Of a DNA stretch of 64,000 nucleotides, positions 27,429 through 35,600 are shown in pieces (the stretch's first letter is position 1; every line of letters begins with the position of its first letter). The notes below the pieces were generated by a model. It had not been told where the DNA came from and ran no database searches. It saw only the letters and a program-made list of their open reading frames with translations. The DNA is from Bacteroidales bacterium. Lineage in GTDB: Bacteria; Bacteroidota; Bacteroidia; Bacteroidales; VadinHA17. Location of the stretch: NCBI GenBank assembly GCA_016715075.1, contig JADKBK010000005.1:124001-188000 (forward strand), written 5' to 3'. A program made the position numbers and the translations under genes.

Positions 27429-28562
27429 CTACACCTTCATCCAGGTATTTCCAGCCTTATTCGAATCTACAACTGCGTGGATAAATTTCATTCCTCTTAC
27501 TCCATCATGCACGGTTGGAAATTCACAGGGATCAAATTCTTCGCCTCTGATTGATTTTGCTGTTCCTTTATAGATGTTAGCAAGAGCTTCATATATTCCT
27601 TCAGGATGGCCGGCTGGCATAGTATGACCAGCCTCGGCGTTCTTCCCATTATAGCCATGGGCAGGCTTGAATGTTTTTGTCGGCTCTGTATCGCTGAGCA
27701 TATAAAGATAATTAGGGTTTTCCTGTCCCCATTTCAGACTGGCTTTTGATCCATAAACAGCTATTGTAATCCCGTTCTCTTCTCCACCGCACACCTGGCT
27801 GGCACGGATAACACCTTTCAGCAGTTTGCCGAATCGCAGCAATACAGTTCCATCAAGATCAAGCTTTATATCTTCTGTAACAGAGCTGAGATCGGAGAGG
27901 ACCTCTTTAACTTCAAGTCCTGTTGTGTATTCAATAAGATTGAATGCATGAACCCCAATGTCACCCATGCAGCTGCTGGCACCTGCATGCTTTGGATCAA
28001 GACGCCAAACCCCGGTGATCCTGCTGTCGGTGCCATGGATGATTGAATTGATCCACCCCTGGTAGTACTGTGCATCTATCCTCTGTATTGTACCAAGAGC
28101 ACCGCTTGCAATGATATCTCTCATCTGGCGTACCATAGGATAGCCGGTATAGGTATGAGTCAGTGCAAATGTCAGTTTATGTTTAGCAACAAGTTTCTCA
28201 AGTTCGAGTGCTTCATCAACAGTCATAGTCATCGGTTTTTCACACACAAGGTGGAATCCATTCATGAGGAGACTCTTGGCAAACGGATAATGTAATGCAT
28301 TTGGTGTAACTATAGCAACAACCTCAATCCGTTTATCAGCAGCCATTTTTGTCTCTGCATTGATAAATTCATCAACTGTCTTGTAGCAACGGTCGGGGCT
28401 TATTCCCTCTTTTTTTGCAAACTCCTTACTCTTTTCGTAGTCAGCATCAAAAACGCCGCCAACAAGTTCGAAATCATTGCAGATCCTTGAAGCCCGGCGG
28501 TGGGCATCACCAATGAATGCACCGATTCCGCCGCCTATCATTCCCATTCGTAACTTTTTCAT
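27429..28562 (-). CDS. Cytoplasmic Gfo/Idh/MocA family oxidoreductase
   Basis: The 377-residue protein has no signal and starts KKLRMGMIGGGIGAFIGDAHRRA, a cofactor-binding motif of the family. EKP is present (HLVCEKPMTMT), with SCMGDIGVHAFNLIEYTTG as the catalytic region and a C-terminal HPEGIYEALANIYKG. This subgroup is usually found with an MFS permease and sugar isomerases, as here. It is the only one of the five family members in the window without an export signal, so it probably oxidises or reduces the imported product. The start is ATG 28562, with no other good candidate. Confidence 0.9.
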   Translation of the reverse strand: MKKLRMGMIGGGIGAFIGDAHRRASRICNDFELVGGVFDADYEKSKEFAKKEGISPDRCYKTVDEFINAETKMAADKRIEVVAIVTPNALHYPFAKSLLMNGFHLVCEKPMTMTVDEALELEKLVAKHKLTFALTHTYTGYPMVRQMRDIIASGALGTIQRIDAQYYQGWINSIIHGTDSRITGVWRLDPKHAGASSCMGDIGVHAFNLIEYTTGLEVKEVLSDLSSVTEDIKLDLDGTVLLRFGKLLKGVIRASQVCGGEENGITIAVYGSKASLKWGQENPNYLYMLSDTEPTKTFKPAHGYNGKNAEAGHTMPAGHPEGIYEALANIYKGTAKSIRGEEFDPCEFPTVHDGVRGMKFIHAVVDSNKAGNTWMKV

Positions 28563-28615
28563 AAATACTAGTATTTTTTAATTTGTTCTGTCTTTTTAAT
28601 TTCAAAACCACTCCC

Positions 28616-28718
28616 TCCCGATAGCTGTCGGGACCCTCCAGAGAGGGGAGCTCAAAGCAGGTACTTTTATCTTTTTACTTTTATCTTTTTACTTTTATCT
28701 TTTTACTTTTATCTTTTG
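28616..28718. repeat. Imperfect 18-base palindrome and 4 x 14-base repeat
   Basis: TCCCGATAGCTGTCGGGA (28616-28633) differs by one base from the palindrome at 26055-26072 and is flanked by CCACTCCC and CCCTCCAGAGAGGGGAG. From 28663 the unit ACTTTTATCTTTTT repeats four times up to about 28718, just after the MFS stop (minus strand). Confidence 0.8.
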
Positions 28719-28725
28719 TCTTGTA

Positions 28726-29934
28726 CTAAACCTGTTTCCGTTTCTTTAAATGCAGCAGTGTAAAGAAAACGATAAGTACAGCAGGTACAAAGGCCACAAG
28801 CCTCAGGGTATGGGCTCCACCTGTAAGCTGGGCATTTGCCGCGTCAACAGCCCCCTGCGACAATGCAGCTGCTGTCTGAGCGTCAAAAATGGCACCAAGT
28901 ACAGGTTGGGCAATTGCTCCGCCGAGGAAACCAATGCCGCCCATAATTGCCAGACCCAGGGCCCCGCTCTCGGGTATATTCTCAGATACAAATCCAAGCA
29001 TGGAGGGCCAGAAAAAGGCAACTCCAAGAGCAAAAACACCTGCAGCTGCAAAAACCATTGCCCCGTTAGTATATCCCATCAGAATACATCCTGCAAATGC
29101 AAGGACAGATGATGTCAGAAGGACAACAGTTGATTTGAGATTGTGAATAAGGGTACCTCCAAACTGACGTGCCAATGCCATAATACCGGAGATCCATACC
29201 AGCAGAAGAATCGGGTTATCCGAAACATTTGCCAGCAGTGCTGCGATCCATTGATTAGTCCCTAATTCAGTCGATGCTGTGAGCAGCATACAGAACGCCA
29301 TAAAGATAAATAGTGGGCTGACACATGATTTCAGCATGTCTTTGTAGGAAAAACCAGAAACTACACGTTCTGTCTGAGGGAAAGTTTTATTAAGGAACAT
29401 GTATCCGTATGCCAGTGTTGGGAGCAGCATTATACCCATCGCATACCGCCAGTCTGACAAACCAATATTATTGAACAGATAAACAATCAGACCCCCGATT
29501 ACTATGCCTGTCGGGAACCATGCGTGAAATCGGTTCAGTCTTCTTGTTTTTTCATCAGTGTACATGCTTGTTATCAGAGGATTACAGGCAGCTTCAACAC
29601 TTCCGTTTGCAATCCCTACCAACAGCGTTGAAATAAAAAGTGACCAGAATCCGGTTGCAATAATAGTCAATATAATTCCGGCAACATGGCAGAAAAAAGC
29701 GATTGAAATTATCCTTCCAATACCAATGATGTCGACAAGCGGTCCTCCAAAAACCATTGCCAGAGTGAAGCCCCAGAAGGCCGTTCCGACTATCCATCCT
29801 ACCTGTGTATGAGTGAGGTTGAATTCGGCAGCCCAGGCTTCAACGAATGATCCCCTTGTGGCAAAGGCCAGCGCAGTAACAACTAATGCAACACAGCTTG
29901 CATTAAATAACTGAGTTTTCTTAACAGTATCCAT
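28726..29934 (-). CDS. MFS transporter, sugar type
   Basis: The 402-residue protein has about twelve hydrophobic helices. The first ones read SCVALVVTALAFATRGSFVEAWAAEFNLTHTQVGWIVGTAFWGFTLAMVFGGPLVD, typical of the permeases found with Gfo/Idh and isomerase genes in Bacteroidota. DEKTRRLNRFHAWFPTGIVIGGL is the loop between the two halves of the first bundle. It should import a sugar or sugar derivative across the inner membrane by proton or ion coupling. It lies 55 bases after the isomerase gene at 29989 and 160 bases before the Gfo/Idh gene, within a minus-strand series. Confidence 0.88.
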   Translation of the reverse strand: MDTVKKTQLFNASCVALVVTALAFATRGSFVEAWAAEFNLTHTQVGWIVGTAFWGFTLAMVFGGPLVDIIGIGRIISIAFFCHVAGIILTIIATGFWSLFISTLLVGIANGSVEAACNPLITSMYTDEKTRRLNRFHAWFPTGIVIGGLIVYLFNNIGLSDWRYAMGIMLLPTLAYGYMFLNKTFPQTERVVSGFSYKDMLKSCVSPLFIFMAFCMLLTASTELGTNQWIAALLANVSDNPILLLVWISGIMALARQFGGTLIHNLKSTVVLLTSSVLAFAGCILMGYTNGAMVFAAAGVFALGVAFFWPSMLGFVSENIPESGALGLAIMGGIGFLGGAIAQPVLGAIFDAQTAAALSQGAVDAANAQLTGGAHTLRLVAFVPAVLIVFFTLLHLKKRKQV

Positions 29935-29988
29935 TTTGAGGTTTATAGGTTAGGTTGTTTTTACGGATTTATATTGACTGTTTATGAT

Positions 29989-30984
29989 TTATTTCTTTTC
30001 GAAAGCAGCATCAAAGGCAATATTGGATGAAGGAAAATCAACCTTTTTCACGAATTCACATGCCTCTTTGGCTCCGAATTCCCTGTCCATGCCGCTGTCT
30101 TCCCACTCTACAGACAATGGGCCTTTATAATGAGCCCGGTTGAGAGCCCTGATTATTTCCTCGAAATCAATGTTACCATGTCCAAGACTCCTGAAGTCCC
30201 AAAACCTTCCAAGGGTTCCGAATTCGGTGTGTCCTCCGAAAACACCTGCCTCAACAGGAACTTTTGACCAGCTCACATCCTTCATATGAACATGAAAAAT
30301 CTTCTCGCTGAATTCATGGATGAACTTCACATAGTCAACACCCTGGTAACCGAAATGTGACGGGTCATAGTTGAATCCGAAATTTGCATGATTATTCAGG
30401 GCTTTGAGAATTCTGCGTGCAGAGGCAATGTCGAAAGCTATTTCAGTAGGGTGAACTTCCAGAGCGAACAGGATTCCCAGCTCATGAAATTTGTCAAGAA
30501 CAGGAATAAGCCGGGCAGCAACATCAGCATAGCCCTCATCTATCATAGCTGGGGTAACCGGTGGGAAAGAATAAAGAAGATGCCAGATAGGACTTCCGGT
30601 GAAACAGGTAACAGTGGTTACTCCAAGCCTTTTGGCAGCTTCAGCGGTATGTACAATTTCAGCTGCAGCACGCTTACGAACCCCTTCAGGATCACCATCT
30701 CCCCAGACATATGCCGGAAGGATACTTTTATGACGCTGATCTATACGGTCGGTCATCGCCTGACCTACAAGATGATTTGCAATCGCAAAAACTTTTAATC
30801 CGTACTTTGCAAGTGTCTCTCTTTTCTTGCGGCAATATGCATCATCAGCTTTACTGACCTCAAAATGATCGCCCCAACATGCAATCTCCAAACCATCATA
30901 TCCGAATGATTTGGCTTTCTGACAAACTGTTTCAAATGGTAAATCTGCCCATTGTCCTGTAAATAAAGTTACTGGTCTGCTCAT
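29989..30984 (-). CDS. Sugar phosphate isomerase/epimerase (TIM barrel), cytoplasmic
   Basis: The 331-residue protein starts [42 protein letters not shown]. Metal ligands can be read in [17 protein letters not shown] (Glu, His), [15 protein letters not shown] (Asp), [12 protein letters not shown] (His) and [14 protein letters not shown] (last Glu). This subgroup is larger than the usual 270 residues and is often found with Gfo/Idh dehydrogenases. No signal is seen. It appears to be the first gene of the minus-strand series, which reads isomerase, MFS, Gfo/Idh, Tat isomerase, isomerase, ThuA-DUF6807, Gfo/Idh. The substrate is unknown. Confidence 0.9.
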   Translation of the reverse strand: MSRPVTLFTGQWADLPFETVCQKAKSFGYDGLEIACWGDHFEVSKADDAYCRKKRETLAKYGLKVFAIANHLVGQAMTDRIDQRHKSILPAYVWGDGDPEGVRKRAAAEIVHTAEAAKRLGVTTVTCFTGSPIWHLLYSFPPVTPAMIDEGYADVAARLIPVLDKFHELGILFALEVHPTEIAFDIASARRILKALNNHANFGFNYDPSHFGYQGVDYVKFIHEFSEKIFHVHMKDVSWSKVPVEAGVFGGHTEFGTLGRFWDFRSLGHGNIDFEEIIRALNRAHYKGPLSVEWEDSGMDREFGAKEACEFVKKVDFPSSNIAFDAAFEKK

Positions 30985-31029
30985 AGTTCTATGTGTTTAA
31001 ATTTGTTATGAATATTTGTATTGTTAAAG

Positions 31030-31360
31030 CCGGAAGTCCGAAGTCATTAAGTGGTCATTAAGTGGTCATTAGTCATCCGGTGGTCATTAAGTGGTCATTA
31101 AGTGGTCATTAAGTGGTCATTAAGTGGTCATCCGGTGGTTATTAAGTATTCATTAAGGAGCGATTACGTACTTATTCCAGTAGTGACAACTTAATAACAA
31201 TAAATGACGCGCGAAGCGCTAATGACGATTAATGACGCGAAGCAAATGACCTCTGCATCCGCCTTCCGCCCTTCCGCCTTCTTGTCTTCGGACTTCGGAC
31301 TGCGGTCTTCCGACTTCGCTTCGTCTTCTGTCTTCGGACTTCGGACTTCTGACTGCCTCC
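31030..31360. repeat. 11-base tandem repeat, GCGAAGC palindromes and CTTCGGA heptamer array in a gene-free gap
   Basis: The gap 30985-31561 has no gene. CATTAAGTGGT repeats about seven times between 31044 and 31132, twice interrupted by CATCCGGTGGT. ATGACGCGCGAAGCGCTAATGACG (31204-31227) and ATTAATGACGCGAAGC are related, partly palindromic copies. From about 31260 to 31355, CTTCCGC and CTTCGGA heptamers are repeated; CTTCGGA is the reverse complement of the unit at 27282-27368. Bases 31360-31561 are AT-rich and hold the nitroreductase promoter region. Confidence 0.82.
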
Positions 31361-31561
31361 ATAATTCCATAACAAGTATATAAAACATTCCATTAAAAAA
31401 CAATAATAATTGCCGGCAGGAATGTTTAAATACATTAATAAGTGCCCTCTCGGTTTACCTGGCCGGGCAAAAAGATTTGAATATTCTTTTTAGGACGCCA
31501 GTAATGTCAGGTATTTTTCAGGAATGTATTTACTTTGCCTTATAATTTAGAAAAACCACAA

Positions 31562-32317
31562 ATGGATAAAATATCTCATATTCTTCTGAACCGCAGCACA
31601 ATCAGGAAATATTCCCCGCAGCCGGTTGAGAGTGATCTTCTGACTGAACTTCTTGAAATGGCATCAAGGGCGTCGACCACAGGAAACATGCAGGTCTACA
31701 GTATAATAATTACAAGGGATGCTGAGAAAAAGAAAGAACTTTCACCTCTTCACTTCAATCAGAAAATGATTACAGAGGCTCCTGTAGTGCTCACTTTCTG
31801 TGCAGATTTCAATCGTTTTAACAAGTGGTGCCTGCTGCGGAAGGCGGAGCCTGGCTATGACAATTTTTTATCATTTATGACTGCCTCAATAGATGCACTT
31901 CTTGCCGCCCAGACATTCTGCATTGCCGCTGAGGCAAAAGGACTGGGGATCTGCTATCTCGGAACCACAACCTATATGGCCCATAAGATAATTGATGTAC
32001 TGAGACTCCCCAAAGGTGTCGTTCCTGTGACAACAGTAACAGTGGGATGGCCGTCTGAGAAGCCTGATCAGGTTGACAGACTGCCACTGGAAGCGATTAT
32101 TCATCATGAAACATATTCCGACTATAATGATGAGATGATTGCCAGATATTACAGGGAAAAAGAGGAGCGAAGCGATTCAGTTCAGTTCATAAAGGAAAAT
32201 AATAAGGAGACCCTCGCACAGGTCTTCACCGATGTTAGATATAAAAAAGGAGATAATGTTTACTTTTCAAATATGCTTTTGGAGGTTCTGAAGCAACAGG
32301 GTTTCATGAACCAGTAA
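31562..32317 (+). CDS. NADPH-dependent nitroreductase family flavoprotein (NfsA/FRP-like)
   Basis: I take ATG 31562 (MDKISHILLNRSTIRKYSPQPV) rather than the TTG at 31535. The 251-residue protein has the FMN-binding HRSxRxY-like start (NRSTIRKY), ASRASTTGNMQVYS and LGICYLGTTTYMAHKIIDVLRLPKGVVPVTTVTVGWP. These match the NfsA/flavin reductase P branch of nitroreductases, which reduce nitro compounds, quinones or flavins with NADPH. The C-terminal segment with MIARYYREKEERS fits this branch as well. It is transcribed alone, away from the sugar cluster. Confidence 0.9.
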   Translation: MDKISHILLNRSTIRKYSPQPVESDLLTELLEMASRASTTGNMQVYSIIITRDAEKKKELSPLHFNQKMITEAPVVLTFCADFNRFNKWCLLRKAEPGYDNFLSFMTASIDALLAAQTFCIAAEAKGLGICYLGTTTYMAHKIIDVLRLPKGVVPVTTVTVGWPSEKPDQVDRLPLEAIIHHETYSDYNDEMIARYYREKEERSDSVQFIKENNKETLAQVFTDVRYKKGDNVYFSNMLLEVLKQQGFMNQ

Positions 32318-32326
32318 TAATCCCAA

Positions 32327-32425
32327 TTCTCTGTGTACCTCTGTGCTTTCTCTGTGGCCCTATGTGTAACCTTTTAAAGAACTTACACAGAGAACACAGA
32401 GACTTCACAGAGTTGCACAGAGAAG
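32327..32425. repeat. CACAGAG-type dispersed repeat, inverted pair
   Basis: CTCTGTGTACCTCTGTGC and CTTTCTCTGTGG on one side face ACACAGAGAACACAGAG and CACAGAGTTGCACAGAG on the other, making an imperfect long stem between the convergent nitroreductase and Ldh-family genes. The same kind of pair is seen at 34605-34705. It may serve as a bidirectional terminator. Confidence 0.65.
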
Positions 32426-32426
32426 A

Positions 32427-33497
32427 TTAATAGAAATTAATCCCAAGTTTCGCTGCAATTGAAACCAGGTCCTCTCTGACCGCTGGAACAAGAGGGATTC
32501 CATCTCTTCTGTTTATGATCTCAGCTTCCCGCTCCGGATCACCGGGTATCAGAACCTTTTCCTGTCCATCAGCCGGTTTGGCTGATCTGAAAGTCTCAAT
32601 CCATTCATCCATTTTGGATTTAAAGTCTCCGGCACTCTGAAAGGCATCTATGCGCATGGCTCCGAAAAAGTGACCGGTACCTTCACCAACCTTTTTATCG
32701 AGCACAGGCAGGTAGGCAACACTGGGAGGAACAAATGGCCCGAAGTTGGCTCCGCTGAATACAGCAGAAAATATATCTACAATTGCTGAGAGACAGTACC
32801 CTTTGTGGCTCCCATGAACCCTGTCACCTCCAAGTGTAAGCATAGACCCTCCTGATTTCAGAATAGCCGGGTCATCCGAGGGCTGACCATTTTTATCCTG
32901 AACGAATCCGAAAGGCACCTTTTCCCCCTTTTTTTCGGAGACTGCAAGTTTTCCCCTGGCTACAGGAGTTGTTGCAAAATCAGCTACAAAAGGTGGTTGC
33001 TTTGAAGCTGGAACAGCAACGGCAATAGGATTTGTTCCCATCATCCTGCTGATTGAAAAGGTGGGAGCGACAAGTGGATTGGCATTTGTAAGGCAGATCC
33101 CTATCATGTCGTGTTCAAGAGCCATCATTGCATAATAACCGGCAATTCCGAAATGGTTGGAGTTTCGGGTGGCAACCCATCCGGTACCTGCTTTTTCGGC
33201 TTTTTCTATGGCAATTTCCATCGAACGACGGGCGGCAATCATTCCCACCGAATTATCTCCGTCAACAACAGCAGTGCTTGGTGACTCATGAACGATGCTG
33301 ATAACCGGTTTTATATTGATCCTCCCTGATCTCCATAACTCATAATAATCCCTGATCCTTAACATTCCATGGGAAGAATGCCCACGCAACTCGGCAGCGA
33401 GAAATACATCAGCAATTATTACGGAGTCATGTTCACTGCACCCCATCTTCATGAAGACGTTTTTTGTAAAATCTAAAAGATATTTATATTGATACAT
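32427..33497 (-). CDS. Ldh family (malate/L-lactate dehydrogenase type 2) oxidoreductase
   Basis: The 356-residue protein belongs to the LDH2/MDG1-like NAD(P) dehydrogenases, whose fold differs from the classical Rossmann dehydrogenases. Motifs are DVFLAAELRGHSSHGMLRIRDY, the active-site His segment TRNSNHFGIAGYYAMMA, NPLVAPTF, MGTNPIAVAVPA and HGSHKGYCLSAIVDI. Known members act on malate, lactate, ureidoglycolate, 2,3-diketogulonate or related 2-hydroxy acids. Near a sugar region, a sugar-acid or 2-hydroxyacid substrate is plausible but not shown. It is transcribed toward the nitroreductase gene. Confidence 0.9.
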   Translation of the reverse strand: MYQYKYLLDFTKNVFMKMGCSEHDSVIIADVFLAAELRGHSSHGMLRIRDYYELWRSGRINIKPVISIVHESPSTAVVDGDNSVGMIAARRSMEIAIEKAEKAGTGWVATRNSNHFGIAGYYAMMALEHDMIGICLTNANPLVAPTFSISRMMGTNPIAVAVPASKQPPFVADFATTPVARGKLAVSEKKGEKVPFGFVQDKNGQPSDDPAILKSGGSMLTLGGDRVHGSHKGYCLSAIVDIFSAVFSGANFGPFVPPSVAYLPVLDKKVGEGTGHFFGAMRIDAFQSAGDFKSKMDEWIETFRSAKPADGQEKVLIPGDPEREAEIINRRDGIPLVPAVREDLVSIAAKLGINFY

Positions 33498-33564
33498 TAT
33501 TGTGCTTATTATTTTAACCTGAAATTATTTAAATATTCCTAATACTCAATTCCTGACAAGAAAC

Positions 33565-33745
33565 CCACCCCTAACCCCTCCGGGGGAGGGGAATCATCCA
33601 GAATCCAGCACCCAACTCCCAGCACCCAGCACCCAGCACCCAGCACCCAGTACCCAGTACCTGACAAGTAACCCACCCCAGACCTATTCTGATGCTTCGG
33701 CTTACAAAGCCTGAGCTCTGAGCCCTGAGCCCTGAGCCCTGAGCC
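33565..33745. repeat. CCCACCCC hairpin plus CAGCACC and GCCCTGA heptamer arrays
   Basis: CCCACCCCTAACCCCTCC pairs with GGGGGAGGGG (to 33592). CAGCACC repeats five to seven times with CAGTACC variants between 33605 and 33662, and GCCCTGA repeats about four times at 33712-33745. The 266-base gap between the Ldh-family and SDR genes holds only these. Confidence 0.85.
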
Positions 33746-33763
33746 TTCCTCCAAGCCTGCGAC

Positions 33764-34525
33764 CTATATTCTTCTGTAGTTATGATTAACCCCTGCCTGC
33801 TGGGTCGGTGTGATGATAAGATCATTTATACACACATGATCAGGAAGTGTTGCACAGAAGTAGATAACATCGGCAATATCCTTCCCTGTAAGCGGGTCAA
33901 TACCTTTATATACGGCACCGGCCTTTTCCTCATCACCCTTGAACCTCACAATGGAGAATTCGGTTACCGCCATTCCGGGTGCAATATTAGTTACCCTGAT
34001 GTTATTCTTTAGCAGATCAATGCGCATCGATCTGGAGAGAGAATCAACGGCAGACTTTGATGCACAGTAAACATTTCCGTATTCATAGTTTTCCTTGCCG
34101 GCTATTGAACCGAGATTAAAAATATGTCCTTTGTTCCTGGCAACCATCAGCGGCGTAACTGCTCTTGTAACATAGAGGAGTCCTTTAATATTTGTGTCAA
34201 TCATCCTTTCCCAGTCATCTATGTTACCTTTATCAATATGATCCATACCTACAGCGAGTCCTGCATTATTTACCAGTATATCGATCGCCTTCCATTCCTC
34301 CGGAAGGCTGGCGATAACTGCGGCAACTTCTTCTCTGTTCCTTACATCGAAATTCAGGGAAAGAACCTTTATATTTCCAAATGAAAGAAGTTCCTTTTCC
34401 AATTGATCGAGTCTTTCTTTTCTCCTTCCGGTTATAATGATGTCATAACCCTTTTGCGCGAATTGCACAGCTGTTGCTTTTCCGAAACCGGCTGTTGCAC
34501 CGGTTATCATTATGATTTTATTCAT
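33764..34525 (-). CDS. Short-chain dehydrogenase/reductase (YdfG-like)
   Basis: The 253-residue classical SDR has the cofactor motif TGATAGFG (8-15), TGRR at 32-35 pointing to NADP, LVNNAGLAVG near 84-93 and the catalytic set Ser140, Tyr153, Lys157 (NLGSIAGKENYEYGNVYCASK). It is closest in outline to YdfG-type enzymes that oxidise serine, threonine or 3-hydroxy acids and reduce malonic semialdehyde. The C-terminus EFSIVRFKGDEEKAGAVYKGIDPLTGKDIAD is typical of that group. It appears monocistronic, read from its own upstream gap. Confidence 0.9.
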   Translation of the reverse strand: MNKIIMITGATAGFGKATAVQFAQKGYDIIITGRRKERLDQLEKELLSFGNIKVLSLNFDVRNREEVAAVIASLPEEWKAIDILVNNAGLAVGMDHIDKGNIDDWERMIDTNIKGLLYVTRAVTPLMVARNKGHIFNLGSIAGKENYEYGNVYCASKSAVDSLSRSMRIDLLKNNIRVTNIAPGMAVTEFSIVRFKGDEEKAGAVYKGIDPLTGKDIADVIYFCATLPDHVCINDLIITPTQQAGVNHNYRRI

Positions 34526-34604
34526 TGGGATGTAAGTTGATTAAGTTTGATGTAAATGTAAAAAAATATTTACATGAACCCGTCACCTCAATTTTGGTTT
34601 TAAA

Positions 34605-34705
34605 AAGTTCTCTGTGAAACTCTGTACCACCTCTGTGCCCTTTGTTTAACTTTTTAACTTATTGTTGTACAGAGGCCACAGAGAATACAAAGAGTAACAC
34701 AGAGA
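34605..34705. repeat. CACAGAG-type dispersed repeat, inverted pair
   Basis: TTCTCTGTGAAACTCTGTACCACCTCTGTGCC on one side and CAGAGGCCACAGAG...AACACAGAGAA on the other form an imperfect stem like that at 32327-32425. It lies between the divergent SDR and ubiE genes. Confidence 0.65.
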
Positions 34706-34787
34706 AAAATAATGCAGAAGCTTAAACGGTTTCAACAGGTCAGGTTCATGGGGTAAAAAAGGGAATATTCAGATCTTCAAATTCTTC

Positions 34788-34795
34788 TATCTTTG
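34788..34795 (+). promoter_or_regulatory. Putative -7 element for ubiE
   Basis: TATCTTTG fits the Bacteroidota -7 consensus TAnnTTTG and lies 14 bases before the ATG at 34810. A -33 TTTG is not evident at the expected distance. Confidence 0.5.
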
Positions 34796-34809
34796 CATTT
34801 TATTTTTTC

Positions 34810-35544
34810 ATGAAAAATAATTCAGGTAATATGAATGAAGAGAAGAAAATTATGGTTGAATCGATGTTTGATTCAATTGCATGGAGGTATGATTTCCTGA
34901 ATCATTTTTTATCCTTCGGCATTGACAGGATATGGAGGCGAAGGGCAATAAGGATCATTTCAAAAAATTATAGGACTCCGGTCATTCTAGATGTTGCGAC
35001 GGGAACCGGCGATCTGGCCATTGCTGCAATGAAGATTAATCCGGTAAAGATCACCGGAATTGACATATCACAGAATATGCTTGAGATTGGCAGGGAGAAG
35101 ATCCGTAAAAAAGGTTTATCCGGGAAAATTGAACTGATTCAGGGAGACTCAGAGAACATCCCTTTAGGTGATGATAATTACGATGTTGCCATGGTAGCGT
35201 TCGGCGTGAGAAATTTCTCCGATCCCTTGAAAGGTCTAAGTGAAATGAAAAGGGTTATCAGAAAAGACGGAATGATACTGGTGCTGGAATTCTCAAAGCC
35301 TTCAGGATTTCTTTTCCGTTCAGTCTTTAATTTTTATTTCAGGAAAATTCTTCCATTTGTAGGCAAACTTTTCTCCAAAGATAAAGCGGCCTACAGCTAT
35401 CTGCCTGATTCTGTTAATAAGTTTCCGGATAATGAGGCTTTTCTTCAGCTTTTAGCCAGGGCAGGTTTCTCTGATACCCGCCAGGTAAAACTGACAGGCG
35501 GAGTTGCCAGTATTTATACCGGGTTAAAAAAATCGATACAATAA
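34810..35544 (+). CDS. ubiE: Demethylmenaquinone methyltransferase UbiE/MenG
   Basis: The 244-residue SAM-dependent enzyme carries MFDSIAWRYDFLNHFLSFGIDRIWRRRAI, the SAM motif LDVATGTGDLAIAA, GIDISQNMLEIGREKI and VAFGVRNFSDPLKGLSEMKRVI, all diagnostic of UbiE/MenG. It makes the last step of menaquinone synthesis, the electron carrier expected for the cytochrome bd and NrfH-like cytochrome in this window. A second ATG at 34831 is an alternative start. The next gene, PorT-like, follows by about 55 bases, an arrangement seen in other Bacteroidota. Confidence 0.95.
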   Translation: MKNNSGNMNEEKKIMVESMFDSIAWRYDFLNHFLSFGIDRIWRRRAIRIISKNYRTPVILDVATGTGDLAIAAMKINPVKITGIDISQNMLEIGREKIRKKGLSGKIELIQGDSENIPLGDDNYDVAMVAFGVRNFSDPLKGLSEMKRVIRKDGMILVLEFSKPSGFLFRSVFNFYFRKILPFVGKLFSKDKAAYSYLPDSVNKFPDNEAFLQLLARAGFSDTRQVKLTGGVASIYTGLKKSIQ

Positions 35545-35600
35545 TCAGAATCCAATCGAGTTTATTATCTTGTATCCAAATTAAATAGTAAAGCAGACGC

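Noticed and set aside
31030..31150. Possible CRISPR array
   Set aside because: Units are 11 bases with no unique spacers, and no cas genes lie nearby.
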